Of a stretch of DNA of 64,000 nucleotides, positions 1-9,194 are shown one piece after another; within the stretch, counting starts at the first letter, position 1, and every line of letters starts with the position of its first letter. The position numbers and the translations under genes are program-made. Location of the stretch: assembly GCA_045600205.1 (NCBI GenBank), contig JAZRXM010000023.1, positions 62,001 through 126,000 on the forward strand, written 5' to 3'. The notes under the pieces were generated by a model. That model saw only the letters and a list, made by a program, of their open reading frames with translations. It had not been told where the DNA came from and did no database searches. The DNA comes from Firm-04 sp045600205. GTDB taxonomy: Bacteria; Bacillota; Clostridia; Oscillospirales; Ruminococcaceae.

Positions 1-30
1 CGGCGTAACTTGACTGGAGGATGTTTCGAT

Positions 31-1365
31 ATGGCTTTGAAGTTGAACAAAAGCTATCTTTCCCAGTACCTCGGCAGCGAGGAACTGGACGGCATCAAGG
101 TTCAGACAGAAGCTGCTGCAAAGGTTCTGCATGAGAAAACAGGACTCGGCAACGACTTCCTTGGCTGGCTGACCCTGCCGACCGACTACGATAAGGAGGA
201 ATTTGCACGGATTCAGGCAGCAGCTGCAAGAATCCAGAAGCAGGCTGATATCCTGATTGTCATCGGCATCGGCGGCTCGTACCTCGGTGCGCGTGCAGCA
301 ATTGAATTCCTTAAGTCGCCTTTCTATAACAACATGAAGAAAAATACGCCCGACATCTACTATGTGGGCAATAATATCTCGCCGACGTATCTGAATGAGG
401 TCCTGTCGATCTGTGAGGGCAGAGATCTGGCTGTCAATGTCATTTCGAAGTCCGGCACCACGACCGAACCCGCACTCGCTTTCCGTATCTTCAAGAAACT
501 GCTTGAGGACCGCTATGGCAAGGACGGCGCAAAAGAGCGCATCTATTGCACGACCGATAAGGCACGCGGCACCCTGAAGAATCTTGCGGATGCAGAGGGC
601 TATGAGAGCTTTGTCATTCCGGATGATGTCGGCGGTCGTTTTTCTGTCCTGACTGCGGTCGGTCTGCTCCCCATTGCGGCAGCAGGCTGCGATATCGCAA
701 AGCTGATGGCAGGTGCAAAGGCTGCTCAGGATGCCTATACCGCACCGTTTGCTGAGAATGATTGCTATCAGTACGCTGCCCTGCGCAACATCTTCTACCG
801 CAAGGGCAAGCAGGTGGAAATGGTCGTCAGCTATGACCCCTCCTTCGCTTTGATGAATGAGTGGTACAAGCAGCTCTTCGGCGAATCCGAGGGCAAGGAT
901 AACAAGGGTCTGTTCCCGTCATCCGCCATTTTCTCCACCGACCTCCACTCCATGGGTCAGTACATTCAGGAGGGCAGACGCGTTCTGTTTGAAACGGTTG
1001 TCGATATCAAGAAACCGAAGCAGGACCTCTACCTCGAACCCGATGCGGAAAATGCCGATGGTCTGAACTTCCTCACGAAGCAGAACATGAGCATCGTAAA
1101 CCGCCGCGCATTGGAGGGCACGATTCTGGCACACACAGAGGGCGGCGTCCCGAACATCGTTCTGGAACTCGACGATACCTCTGAGGAGTCTCTCGGCTGG
1201 CTCATCTATTTCTTCGAGAAAGCCTGCGCCGTTTCCGGCTATATGCTCGGAGTCAATCCGTTCAATCAGCCCGGCGTTGAAAGCTACAAGAAGAATATGT
1301 TCGCACTGCTCGGCAAGCCCGGCTATGAGGACATGAAGGCAGCCCTCGAGGCAAAGCTGCACTAA
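31..1365 (+). CDS. pgi: Glucose-6-phosphate isomerase
   Basis: Cytoplasmic enzyme that interconverts glucose 6-phosphate and fructose 6-phosphate in glycolysis. The 444-residue product has the usual bacterial length and the sugar-phosphate isomerase signatures: a GIGGSYLGAR loop near residue 80, a SKSGTTTEPA phosphate-binding segment near 140, a GGRFSVLTAVG segment near 205 and the NQPGVESYKK helix near the C-terminus. An in-frame start exists at base 10, but GGAGG at 16-20 points to the ATG at 31. The next gene lies 113 bp downstream and an inverted repeat (CTGCGT at 1420, ACGCAG at 1438) sits in the gap. Confidence 0.96.
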   Translation: MALKLNKSYLSQYLGSEELDGIKVQTEAAAKVLHEKTGLGNDFLGWLTLPTDYDKEEFARIQAAAARIQKQADILIVIGIGGSYLGARAAIEFLKSPFYNNMKKNTPDIYYVGNNISPTYLNEVLSICEGRDLAVNVISKSGTTTEPALAFRIFKKLLEDRYGKDGAKERIYCTTDKARGTLKNLADAEGYESFVIPDDVGGRFSVLTAVGLLPIAAAGCDIAKLMAGAKAAQDAYTAPFAENDCYQYAALRNIFYRKGKQVEMVVSYDPSFALMNEWYKQLFGESEGKDNKGLFPSSAIFSTDLHSMGQYIQEGRRVLFETVVDIKKPKQDLYLEPDAENADGLNFLTKQNMSIVNRRALEGTILAHTEGGVPNIVLELDDTSEESLGWLIYFFEKACAVSGYMLGVNPFNQPGVESYKKNMFALLGKPGYEDMKAALEAKLH

Positions 1366-1478
1366 TCCCTGCATACTCTGGCAATGACCCCAAGATACCC
1401 CGCATATCCCCGAACTCGTCTGCGTGAATCTTTTATAACGCAGGACGTCAAATTCCACTAACGAAGGGAGAAATTCAC

Positions 1479-1898
1479 ATGATTCAGATTATTACCGGAA
1501 AAAAAGGCTCGGGCAAGACGAAGATCCTGCTGGGCATGATCGACGATGCAGTTAAGGCATCCAACGGCGATATTATTTGCATTGAGAAGTGCATGAAGCT
1601 CACTTACAGCATCAACCACAAGGTTCGCCTTGTCGATGCAGAGCGTTTCAACATCAGCGGCTACGATATGTTCTACGGCTTTGCAGCCGGCGTGCTCGCA
1701 GGCAACTACGATATCAAGGAAGTCTTCGTTGACGGCATCCTCAAGATCGGCGGCAGAAACTACGACGAGCTGGGCGCACTGCTCGAAAAGCTCGATATCC
1801 TCACCGGCGATGACATCTCCATGATCTTCACCGTTTCCGAGGACAGCGAAAACCTGCCGGAATCTGTACTCAAATACCTGATTCCGAAGAAAGACTGA
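1479..1898 (+). CDS. Small P-loop ATP-binding protein of unknown role
   Basis: A 139-residue protein that opens almost directly with a Walker A motif (GKKGSGKT, residues 7-14) and has a hydrophobic strand ending in Asp (KEVFVDG, near residue 85) that could be Walker B. I recognise the P-loop fold but not a characterised family. It lacks space for a large effector domain, so it may be a stand-alone nucleotide-binding protein. A purine-rich site (GAAGGGAG, about 1463-1470) precedes the ATG. It follows pgi in the same direction with no clear terminator between, so co-transcription is possible. Confidence 0.8.
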   Translation: MIQIITGKKGSGKTKILLGMIDDAVKASNGDIICIEKCMKLTYSINHKVRLVDAERFNISGYDMFYGFAAGVLAGNYDIKEVFVDGILKIGGRNYDELGALLEKLDILTGDDISMIFTVSEDSENLPESVLKYLIPKKD

Positions 1899-1939
1899 GC
1901 GGATTTTTAGTCAAGTTATCCGCATTTTTCGCAAAGGAA

Positions 1940-1968
1940 TTGACAAATCGCAGAAGATTCGCTATAAT
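1940..1968 (+). promoter_or_regulatory. Sigma-A promoter for the DUF177-rpmF operon
   Basis: TTGACA at 1940-1945 and TATAAT at 1963-1968 are separated by exactly 17 bp, a consensus vegetative promoter. It lies in the gap upstream of the DUF177 gene. Confidence 0.9.
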
Positions 1969-2015
1969 AAATCAGTGATGCTCTGCGAAATTCCCTGAAA
2001 GGCAGGAACATCTCT

Positions 2016-2519
2016 ATGCAGAACACGCAGATCCCTGCGGATTACCGAATTTCGGTCAAGCCGCTGCTCTACCGCGAAGGCGAATCGAAAACGGTCAGCA
2101 TGACCATTGACGCCGATACGGCTGCTTCCTACGGCATTCAGTGCGAGGAACTCCCGCGCGTGGAGGGCAAACTTGAAAATCAGGCAGGTGTGCTGTTTTT
2201 GCATTATCATGTGAGCTGCGTTCCCTCTGCGGAATGCGACCGCTGCCTTTCTCCTGTGCTGACCCCCATCGAGGAGGATTTCTCCCATGTCGTCGTCACA
2301 CAGATTGCATCTGAGCAAAACGACTCCGAATATCTGTTGGCATCAGACGCTATGCTTGATTTGGCGGAGGCTGTGATGACAGATTTGCGTCTGTCCCTCC
2401 CCTCCAAAACGCTTTGCAGCCCCGATTGTAAAGGACTTTGTCCCATTTGCGGCTGTAACCGCAACGAATCGGAGTGCGGCTGTGATTCCGAGGGGATTAC
2501 CTTCTCTACGGAGCTCTGA
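2016..2519 (+). CDS. DUF177 (YceD) family protein
   Basis: Small protein of the family encoded next to rpmF in most bacteria and linked, by conservation of this pairing, to ribosome or 23S rRNA maturation. The 167-residue product carries a CDRC pair near residue 74 and a Cys-rich C-terminal segment with the pattern C-x3-C-x3-C-x2-C-x-C (near 133-147), so a bound metal is likely. The gap to rpmF is 53 bp with no terminator, and a consensus promoter lies 50 bp upstream, giving a two-gene operon. The family assignment is firm; the biochemical role is inferred. Confidence 0.88.
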   Translation: MQNTQIPADYRISVKPLLYREGESKTVSMTIDADTAASYGIQCEELPRVEGKLENQAGVLFLHYHVSCVPSAECDRCLSPVLTPIEEDFSHVVVTQIASEQNDSEYLLASDAMLDLAEAVMTDLRLSLPSKTLCSPDCKGLCPICGCNRNESECGCDSEGITFSTEL

Positions 2520-2572
2520 ACAGCCTGAGTCGTATTTGAAAAATCTCGCAATTCATTGAAGGAGGTGCCAAC

Positions 2573-2758
2573 ATGGCTGTACCAAAGGCAAAAACGTCCA
2601 AAGCTAGACGTAACACCCGCCGCTCCGCTGTATGGAAGCTCGAAATGCCCGCAATGAGCACTTGCACAAACTGTGGTGCGATCAAAGCACCGCACAAGGT
2701 CTGCAAGAACTGCGGCTTCTACAAGGGCGCACAAGTGCTGAAGATTGACGAGGAGTAA
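2573..2758 (+). CDS. rpmF: 50S ribosomal protein L32
   Basis: A 61-residue large-subunit ribosomal protein. The N-terminus is the typical MAVPKAKTSKARR, and the zinc-binding form is shown by the CTNCG and CKNCG pairs. GGAGGTG at 2561-2567 sets the ATG at 2573. It shares the operon with the DUF177 gene just upstream, the arrangement found in most bacteria. Confidence 0.98.
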   Translation: MAVPKAKTSKARRNTRRSAVWKLEMPAMSTCTNCGAIKAPHKVCKNCGFYKGAQVLKIDEE

Positions 2759-2790
2759 TTCTCTGTCAGCATTTCTAAAAAGCACAAAAT

Positions 2791-2829
2791 GGAGGAGAGT
2801 GGACGGTCTTTGCCTGCTCTCCCCCTTTT
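2791..2829 (+). terminator. Possible terminator after rpmF
   Basis: GGAGGAGAG at 2791-2799 can pair, with one mismatch, with CTCTCCCCC at 2817-2825, followed by TTTT. The stem is imperfect, so this may be only partly efficient and allow read-through to the DUF512 gene. Confidence 0.5.
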
Positions 2830-2856
2830 CTTATCCGTGGATGGAGGTGTGAATGC

Positions 2857-4158
2857 ATGGTTCCGATTATTGGTGTGCAGCAAGGTTCTCTCGCCGAACA
2901 AGCAGGCATCTGTGCGGGCGATATGCTCGTTTCAGTCGGAGATACGCTGATTCATGATGTGCTGGATTATCGCTTTGCGGTGATGGAGAAATCCTTGCGG
3001 GTTTCCTGCTGCCGCGAGGGCAAACCCTATGAAGTCAGCATCTGCAAAGGCGAGTACGATGACCTCGGCCTGGAATTTGCCACTGCCCTCATGGACGAAA
3101 AACGTACCTGCGGCAATCACTGCATTTTTTGCTTCATCGACCAGAACCCCACGGGGATGCGCGATACCATCTATTTTAAAGACGATGATTCGCGCCTTTC
3201 CTTTTTGCAGGGCAGCTATATCACCCTGACAAACCTCTCCGATGAGGATGTTGACCGCATCATTCGGATGCACATGACCGTCAATGTTTCCGTGCAGACG
3301 ACCAATCCCGATCTGCGCAGCAAAATGCTCGGCAACAAGCAGGGCGGTCCTTCTCTGCGGCATCTTTACCGCATGGCGGAGGCGGGCGTTTCCATGAACT
3401 GCCAGATCGTACTTTGTCCGCAGTGGAATGACGGCGATGAACTCCATCGCACGCTTGCCGATTTATTCAAACTGTATCCTGCTGTGCAGAGTATCGCAGT
3501 CGTACCATTCGGTATGACCAAGCACCGCGAACATCTCTGCAAAATCAGCGCGTTTACAAAAGAATCTGCACGCGCTGCCATTGAACAGATCGAAGCGGTA
3601 CAGGCGTGGAGCCTGCGCGAAAACGGCAGCCGTATTGTTTATGCGGCGGACGAGCTGTATTTGCTTGCCGATTTGCCGCTGCCCGATACCGAAGCCTATG
3701 AGGATTATCCGCAGTATGAGAACGGTGTCGGCATGATCCGCTATTTGCAGGATGAATTCTATGATGCGCTGGAAACTGCCGAATATGACGGAGAACCGCG
3801 CTTTCTGACCATTGCAACGGGAACGGCTGCTGCCCCGTTTCTTCAGCAGATGATGACGGATCTGCAAGCAAAATTTCCGCAGGTGCGGTGTCAGGTTTTG
3901 CCGATCACCAATGTGTTTTACGGCGAAACGGTCACCGTTGCGGGCTTACTGACCGGTCAGGATCTGTTGGAACAACTGCGCGGCAAGGAGCTGGGCAGTA
4001 TGGTGCTGCTCTCCGAAACCTGCCTGCGCTTTGATGACCTGTTTTTGGATGATATGAGCAGAGAAAGCCTCGAATCTGCGCTGCAAGTACCTGTCCGCAA
4101 AACAAAAGTGGACGGCTATGAGCTGCTGGATGCCGTGCTGGGACTCTGCGAACTTTGA
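2857..4158 (+). CDS. DUF512 protein: PDZ plus radical-SAM-like iron-sulfur protein
   Basis: A 433-residue protein with an N-terminal PDZ-like domain (residues 1-60) followed by a cysteine cluster CGNHCIFCFID near residue 88. The CxxxCxxC spacing is what radical-SAM enzymes use for a 4Fe-4S cluster. The C-terminal half matches the DUF512 family, seen throughout Firmicutes and cyanobacteria without an agreed reaction. GGAGGT at 2843-2848 selects the ATG at 2857. Der follows after 33 bp, the usual clostridial neighbourhood DUF512-der-plsY-gpsA. Function beyond a redox or radical enzyme is unknown. Confidence 0.9.
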   Translation: MVPIIGVQQGSLAEQAGICAGDMLVSVGDTLIHDVLDYRFAVMEKSLRVSCCREGKPYEVSICKGEYDDLGLEFATALMDEKRTCGNHCIFCFIDQNPTGMRDTIYFKDDDSRLSFLQGSYITLTNLSDEDVDRIIRMHMTVNVSVQTTNPDLRSKMLGNKQGGPSLRHLYRMAEAGVSMNCQIVLCPQWNDGDELHRTLADLFKLYPAVQSIAVVPFGMTKHREHLCKISAFTKESARAAIEQIEAVQAWSLRENGSRIVYAADELYLLADLPLPDTEAYEDYPQYENGVGMIRYLQDEFYDALETAEYDGEPRFLTIATGTAAAPFLQQMMTDLQAKFPQVRCQVLPITNVFYGETVTVAGLLTGQDLLEQLRGKELGSMVLLSETCLRFDDLFLDDMSRESLESALQVPVRKTKVDGYELLDAVLGLCEL

Positions 4159-4191
4159 TTTTTTCTCAGATATACGAATGGAGATGATAAA

Positions 4192-5529
4192 ATGGCACTT
4201 CCGATTGTTGCGGTGGTCGGCAGACCAAATGTCGGCAAATCCACGCTGTTCAACAAGCTTTGCGGACAGCGGCTCTCGATTGTCGAAGATACCCCCGGTG
4301 TCACCCGCGACCGTGTCTATGCCAAGGCAGAATGGTGCTGCCGTCAATTTATGGTGGTGGATACGGGCGGTATCGAGCCGCAGACCAATGACCATCTGCT
4401 CGCACAGATGCGCCGTCAGGCGGAGCTTGCCATTGAAAAAGCGGATGTCATCATTCTTGTGACGGATGTCCGCGCAGGCGTGACCGCAAATGACATTGAT
4501 GTGGCGAATATGCTCCAGAAATCGGGCAAACCCATTGTGCTGTGCGTCAATAAATGCGACAGCATCGGTGAACCGCCGATGGAGTTCTATGAATTCTTCA
4601 ACCTCGGCTTGGGTGATCCCTATGCGGTATCCTCGCTGCACGGCTCAGGCACGGGCGATTTGCTCGATGCAGTCATTGCACATTTTCCGGAGAATGCCGA
4701 TACCGAGGAGGAAACCGACCGCATTGCTGTGGCTGTCATCGGCAAACCGAATGTCGGTAAATCTTCGCTCATCAACTACATTGCAGGCGAGGAACGCAGT
4801 ATTGTTGCAAATGAGGCGGGTACGACCCGTGACGCCATCGACCTGCCTGTGGATAACGAAGAAGGCAAATTCCTGCTCATCGACACGGCGGGAATCCGCA
4901 AAAAATCCAAGGTCACCGAGAGCATTGAGCATTACAGCGTTTTGCGCGCATTTATGGCTGTGGACCGCGCTGATGTCTGTGTGATTGTCATTGATGCGAC
5001 CACGGGCTTTACCGAGCAGGACAGCAAAGTTGCAGGCTACGCACACCAGCAGGGTAAGGCATCCATCGTGGTTGTCAACAAGTGGGACCTTGTGGAAAAA
5101 GACGGCAAGACAATGCAGGAATTTACGAAAAAACTTGAAAATGATTTCAGCTTCATGTCGTATGTCAAGTTCCTGTTTATCAGTGCGAAAACAGGTCAGC
5201 GTGTCAATCAGCTGTTCCCGATGATCAAATCCGCAGCGGCAAACAATGCCATGCGTATCAGCACGGGTCGCCTGAATGACGTTCTCGCCTACGCAACGGC
5301 AAGAGTGCAGCCGCCGACCGATAAGGGCAGACGCCTTAAAATTTACTACCTGACGCAGGCAAGCACCAAACCGCCTACGTTTGTATTTTTCGTCAACCGC
5401 TCCGATCTGTTCCACTTCTCCTATCAGCGTTATCTGGAGAATCAGATCCGTGAAACATTCGGGTTGGACGGTACTCCTGTTCGTTTTGTCGTCCGTGAAC
5501 GCGGCGATGATAACGGCAGTAAATCCTGA
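4192..5529 (+). CDS. der: Ribosome-assembly GTPase Der (EngA)
   Basis: A 445-residue GTPase with two tandem G domains, required for 50S subunit maturation. The first G1 motif is GRPNVGKST near residue 9, the second GKPNVGKSS near residue 183. DTPG, DTAG and NKxD motifs are present in both halves (NKCD and NKWD), and a KH-like C-terminal domain follows. The ATG is preceded by GGAGATGA. It is co-directional with and close to DUF512 upstream, and its stop lies 16 bp before the plsY start, so the four genes likely form one transcript. Confidence 0.97.
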   Translation: MALPIVAVVGRPNVGKSTLFNKLCGQRLSIVEDTPGVTRDRVYAKAEWCCRQFMVVDTGGIEPQTNDHLLAQMRRQAELAIEKADVIILVTDVRAGVTANDIDVANMLQKSGKPIVLCVNKCDSIGEPPMEFYEFFNLGLGDPYAVSSLHGSGTGDLLDAVIAHFPENADTEEETDRIAVAVIGKPNVGKSSLINYIAGEERSIVANEAGTTRDAIDLPVDNEEGKFLLIDTAGIRKKSKVTESIEHYSVLRAFMAVDRADVCVIVIDATTGFTEQDSKVAGYAHQQGKASIVVVNKWDLVEKDGKTMQEFTKKLENDFSFMSYVKFLFISAKTGQRVNQLFPMIKSAAANNAMRISTGRLNDVLAYATARVQPPTDKGRRLKIYYLTQASTKPPTFVFFVNRSDLFHFSYQRYLENQIRETFGLDGTPVRFVVRERGDDNGSKS

Positions 5530-5545
5530 CGGGAGGCGTGTCTTT

Positions 5546-6247
5546 TTGACAGGTACAGCTTTAGGCTATTTGCTCAGTATTCTGGCAGCAATGCTCTGCG
5601 GTTATCTGCTGGGCAGCTTTAACGGCGCAATTACGTCGGTTTATCTCATCAAACACGTTGATGTCCGCGATTACGGCAGCCACAATGCAGGACTGACCAA
5701 TACCATTCGCTGCTTTGGCAAGGGCTGCGGTATTCTCACACTCATCATTGACCTTGGCAAGGGTGCGGCGGCAATGGCTCTGGCACAGGGCATCGGGAAA
5801 CTGCTCGGCTGGGCTCCGCTCTCGGAGGGCAACGGCAGAGGTGCGGATTTTCGCTGGCTTTGCTATGTTGCGGCGATGTTCGTCATTGTGGGGCACGTTT
5901 ATCCGCTCTGGCACAAATTTCACGGCGGAAAAGGCGTATTGGTCGGTGTCAGCGTATTTCTGGTCATCAATCCGCTGATTTTCTTCACATTGCTGGCGAT
6001 TTTCGGCATCATTCTCTGGCGCTCGCGGTACGTTTCTCTGTCGTCCTGTATCGCAACGCTTTGTGTCATCCCCTGCACCTTCTTTGTAGAATGCTTCCTG
6101 CGCGGAACATCTCTTGGGATCGTGCTGTTTTATTCGGCAGCAGCTGCGGTCATGGCATTTTTAATCGTGTATAGTCACCGCGAGAACATCAAGCGGCTGA
6201 AAGCAGGTACAGAACGCCGTGTCGGCGAAAAAAGAACACAGTCCTGA
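5546..6247 (+). CDS. plsY: Acyl-phosphate:glycerol-3-phosphate acyltransferase PlsY
   Basis: Membrane enzyme that moves an acyl group from acyl-phosphate to glycerol 3-phosphate, the first step of phospholipid synthesis. The 233-residue product has several membrane spans and the family motifs GSHNAGLTN (near residue 40) and HKFHGGKG (near 125). The reading frame is open upstream inside der, but GGGAGG at 5531-5536 sits 9 bases before a TTG at 5546, which I take as the start. The gpsA gene, which supplies its glycerol 3-phosphate substrate, follows 24 bp later. Confidence 0.93.
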   Translation: MTGTALGYLLSILAAMLCGYLLGSFNGAITSVYLIKHVDVRDYGSHNAGLTNTIRCFGKGCGILTLIIDLGKGAAAMALAQGIGKLLGWAPLSEGNGRGADFRWLCYVAAMFVIVGHVYPLWHKFHGGKGVLVGVSVFLVINPLIFFTLLAIFGIILWRSRYVSLSSCIATLCVIPCTFFVECFLRGTSLGIVLFYSAAAAVMAFLIVYSHRENIKRLKAGTERRVGEKRTQS

Positions 6248-6271
6248 GGGACTGCGGACGGAGGTAACAAT

Positions 6272-7267
6272 ATGGCAAAAATTATCGTTCTTGGCGGCGG
6301 ATTCGGTTCCGCACTGGCAGTTCATTTGCATAGTATGCAGCATGATGTGACCATCTGGAGCGCATTGCCCGCAGAAATCGAGGCGATTCAGCGCGACGGC
6401 GAACAGAAAGAAAAACTTCCGGGCGTGAAAATTCCAAAGGAAATCAAGCTGACCACTGATATCTCGGTGGTGGAGGACGCAGACATGGTGCTGTTCGTCA
6501 TCCCGTCGGCTTACGTGCGCGAAACAGCACGTCGGGCAGCTCCTTATATCAAGGCAGGCACGGTCATCTGCAATGCCGGCAAGGGCGTTGAGGACGGCTC
6601 CCTGAAGCTGCAAAGCACCGTTTTTGCAGAAGAAATCCCGCAGGGCGTATATGTGGTGCTGACGGGTCCTTCTCATGCGGAGGAGGTCGGCAGAGCCATT
6701 CCCACGACCGTGGTTGCCGCATCCGCAAGCGCAGCAGCAGCGTATTTTGTTCAGGAGTGGTTCAGTTCTCCGAAGTTCCGTGTCTACATCAACGAGGATG
6801 TGACAGGCTGCGAACTGGGCGGCGCACTGAAAAACGTCATCGCACTTTGTGCGGGCATCTGTGACGGTCTGGGCTACGGCGACAACACAAAGGCTGCCCT
6901 CATGACCCGCGGTCTGCACGAGATCACCCGTCTGGGTCTGGCACTGGGCGCGCGTCCAAGTACGTTTGCGGGTCTGACAGGCATCGGTGACCTGATCGTT
7001 ACCTGCACCAGTATGCACAGCCGTAACCGCCGCGCAGGTATCCTGATCGGTCAGGGCGTTTCCCCTGAGGAGGCGGTCAAGCAGGTCGGTACCGTTGAGG
7101 GCTACTACTGTTGCAGTGCCGCATATGGTCTTGCAAAACGCTACGATGTTGAAATGCCCATTACCTGTGAGCTTTATCACGTTCTTTATGAACACGGCGA
7201 TGTCAGCGAATCCCTGCAAAACCTCATGGGTCGCCCGAAAGCACACGAATACGAGAAGCTTTCCTGA
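6272..7267 (+). CDS. gpsA: Glycerol-3-phosphate dehydrogenase [NAD(P)+]
   Basis: Reduces dihydroxyacetone phosphate to glycerol 3-phosphate for phospholipid synthesis, pairing with PlsY encoded just upstream. The 331-residue product begins with the dinucleotide-binding loop GGGFGSALA (residues 8-16) and carries the family segments TGPSHAEEV near 131 and the active-site helix with GALKNVIALC and GDNTKAALMTRG near 186-215. GGAGG precedes the ATG by 6-7 bases. Confidence 0.96.
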   Translation: MAKIIVLGGGFGSALAVHLHSMQHDVTIWSALPAEIEAIQRDGEQKEKLPGVKIPKEIKLTTDISVVEDADMVLFVIPSAYVRETARRAAPYIKAGTVICNAGKGVEDGSLKLQSTVFAEEIPQGVYVVLTGPSHAEEVGRAIPTTVVAASASAAAAYFVQEWFSSPKFRVYINEDVTGCELGGALKNVIALCAGICDGLGYGDNTKAALMTRGLHEITRLGLALGARPSTFAGLTGIGDLIVTCTSMHSRNRRAGILIGQGVSPEEAVKQVGTVEGYYCCSAAYGLAKRYDVEMPITCELYHVLYEHGDVSESLQNLMGRPKAHEYEKLS

Positions 7268-7416
7268 CAAATTCCTGACGATATCACTCGGATTTCTGCG
7301 CACATCGCCGAAATTTCAAAATTGAAATGAAACGCGAGAAATCAAGAGATTCAGAGCAATATCAAGAGAAAACAAGAGAACGAGAGATATATTTGCAAAT
7401 TTCGGGGTTTTGCCCG

Positions 7417-7445
7417 TTGACTTTTACATCGGATTCCTGTATAAT
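7417..7445 (+). promoter_or_regulatory. Promoter of the rplM-rpsI operon
   Basis: TTGACT at 7417-7422 and TATAAT at 7440-7445 with a 17-bp spacer. It is preceded by an A-rich stretch containing several copies of CAAGAGA, which may act as an upstream element. Confidence 0.9.
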
Positions 7446-7451
7446 AATCCA

Positions 7452-7525
7452 TGTTGCGCTAAGAGTCTGTCTCCCCCCGTGAGCAACTCGATGCGAGCCA
7501 AAAATTTGTATGGAGGAAACACATT
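7452..7525 (+). ncRNA. Possible L13-type ribosomal protein leader
   Basis: The stretch between the promoter and the rplM ribosome binding site is about 70 nt and can fold: GTTGC pairs with GCAAC across a C-rich loop, followed at once by a CTCG-ATG-CGAG hairpin just before the GGAGG site. Firmicutes often regulate rplM-rpsI through such a leader. The position and hairpins fit, but I cannot confirm the family consensus by eye. Confidence 0.45.
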
Positions 7526-7954
7526 ATGTCAACTACCATGCCCAAGGTCGGCGAAATCAGCCGCAAGTGGTATATCATTGACGCAGCTGGTCAGCCCCTC
7601 GGCCGTACCGCTGCAAAGGCTGCTGCGATCCTTCGCGGTAAGCACAAGGTCGATTTCGCACCGAATGTCGATTGCGGCGACCACGTTATCATCATCAACT
7701 GCGCAAAAGCAGTCCTGACCGGCAAAAAGCTCGATTCCAAGTTTGAGATCTGGCACACCGGCTGGATCGGTCACCTTAAGAAGGTTTCTTACCGTGAACT
7801 GATGGAGAAGAAGCCGGAACACGCTATGTTCATCGCTGTTGAGGGCATGGTTCCTCATAACAGCCTTGGCGCAAAGGCTATGAAGCGTCTGCGCGTTTAC
7901 GCTGATGCTGAACACAACAATCAGGCTCAGAAGCCCGAGATGTGTGAATTTTAA
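7526..7954 (+). CDS. rplM: 50S ribosomal protein L13
   Basis: A 142-residue large-subunit protein with the standard N-terminal RKWYIIDAAGQPLGR region and the GKKLDSK and MVPHNSLGAKAMKRLRVY segments. GGAGG precedes the ATG. It is followed by rpsI after 14 bp, the near-universal bacterial L13-S9 pair. Confidence 0.98.
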   Translation: MSTTMPKVGEISRKWYIIDAAGQPLGRTAAKAAAILRGKHKVDFAPNVDCGDHVIIINCAKAVLTGKKLDSKFEIWHTGWIGHLKKVSYRELMEKKPEHAMFIAVEGMVPHNSLGAKAMKRLRVYADAEHNNQAQKPEMCEF

Positions 7955-7968
7955 GGAGGGATATTGCA

Positions 7969-8385
7969 ATGAGTGAAACTGTTAGCTATCAGGCAAAGCT
8001 GAAGTCGTTCTACGGCACCGGCAGAAGAAAGCATTCCGTTGCAAGAGTCCGTCTGTATCCGGGTAACGGCAATGTCACCATCAATGGCAGAACCATTGAC
8101 AACTATTTCGGTCTGGAGACCCTGAAACTTATCGTTCGTCAGCCCCTCGCTCTGACCGAAACCGAAGGTCAGTTCGATATCGTCTGCACCGTTGCAGGCG
8201 GCGGCGTAACCGGTCAGGCTGGTGCAATCCGTCACGGCGTTGCACGCGCTCTGCTCCAGTTCAATGCAGAACTCCGTCCTACCCTCAAAAAGGCAGGCTT
8301 CCTCACTCGTGACCCGAGAATGAAGGAAAGAAAGAAGTACGGCTTGAAAGCTGCTCGTCGTGCTCCGCAGTTCTCAAAGAGATAA
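7969..8385 (+). CDS. rpsI: 30S ribosomal protein S9
   Basis: A 138-residue small-subunit protein. The N-terminal part includes YGTGRRKHSVARVRL and the C-terminus ends in the basic tail RRAPQFSKR that reaches the ribosomal P site. AAGGAGG lies about 8 bases upstream of the ATG, and the gene is co-transcribed with rplM. A strong terminator follows. Confidence 0.98.
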   Translation: MSETVSYQAKLKSFYGTGRRKHSVARVRLYPGNGNVTINGRTIDNYFGLETLKLIVRQPLALTETEGQFDIVCTVAGGGVTGQAGAIRHGVARALLQFNAELRPTLKKAGFLTRDPRMKERKKYGLKAARRAPQFSKR

Positions 8386-8401
8386 TTTCATTATCCGAAA
8401 C

Positions 8402-8434
8402 AAAAGCTCCTCTGCGAAAGCAGGGGAGCTTTTT
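8402..8434 (+). terminator. Rho-independent terminator after rpsI
   Basis: AAAGCTCC and CTGC pair with GCAG and GGAGCTTT around a GAAA loop, followed by a T run. The A run on the other side could also stop the convergent minus-strand operon. Confidence 0.9.
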
Positions 8435-8515
8435 GACTGTTGAAATAGTATGGGGAAGACGTTACACAGAATGCGGAACAACTCGATTGCGAGATGTTGG
8501 CGGGTTTTCATTGTA

Positions 8516-9154
8516 TCAGACTTTCTTTGCATTTTGCTTGACGTATGCGAGGTTTTCTTTGGTATAACCGAAGCGGGCGTTGGGAGCGTGCTTGGCGATT
8601 TCGGCACCGGCAAGGTTGAACTCGCCCTGATATTTCTTGCCAAGCTTGAACGGATATTCGAAATCATCGCCGTATTCATCATGAACGACGAGCGAAACAG
8701 AATCCAGAATGCCGTTGGTGCGATGCTCTTTTTTATAGAGCAGGAGAATGGATTCGAGCGGCACAAAGGTTTCAAAGTCGTTCTTTTTCAGGATGAATTG
8801 ATCCGTGAGGATGGTCTGTTTGCAGCTGACGATGCTGGAATTTGCGCCCTCTGCAATGATTTCCGCGATGGATTCGGGGCTGCCGTATTTCAGAAACACC
8901 ATGCTTGATCGGACGCGAGTGAGTACTTTGATGGAGAGGGCAATGATGTAAATGCCGCCGATGATGCAAACTGCTCCAAAGATCATTGCAATCAGCGGCA
9001 AGAAATATTCATGTTCTGTGGTGATGCTGTGAACTGCATAACCGATGAACAGTCCGCCGAGAATCATGACAAGAAGCATGAACAGGATTCGCTGAATGTG
9101 TTTGCTTTTGATTTTTTTACAGATGATGTCGCCGGTCACATTTTCAAGCTTCAT
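8516..9154 (-). CDS. Membrane protein of unknown function
   Basis: A 212-residue protein with two predicted membrane segments in the first 85 residues (around 23-42 and 52-78), followed by a soluble domain of about 125 residues that looks alpha/beta. The C-terminus is basic. I do not recognise the family. AGAGGG lies upstream of the ATG. It is the last gene of a minus-strand run and is separated from the helical-repeat gene upstream by 40 bp, so both may share a transcript. Confidence 0.75.
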   Translation of the reverse strand: MKLENVTGDIICKKIKSKHIQRILFMLLVMILGGLFIGYAVHSITTEHEYFLPLIAMIFGAVCIIGGIYIIALSIKVLTRVRSSMVFLKYGSPESIAEIIAEGANSSIVSCKQTILTDQFILKKNDFETFVPLESILLLYKKEHRTNGILDSVSLVVHDEYGDDFEYPFKLGKKYQGEFNLAGAEIAKHAPNARFGYTKENLAYVKQNAKKV

Positions 9155-9194
9155 ATGAATTCCCTCTTTCTGATTCTGTTATGATGCAGAGTGC

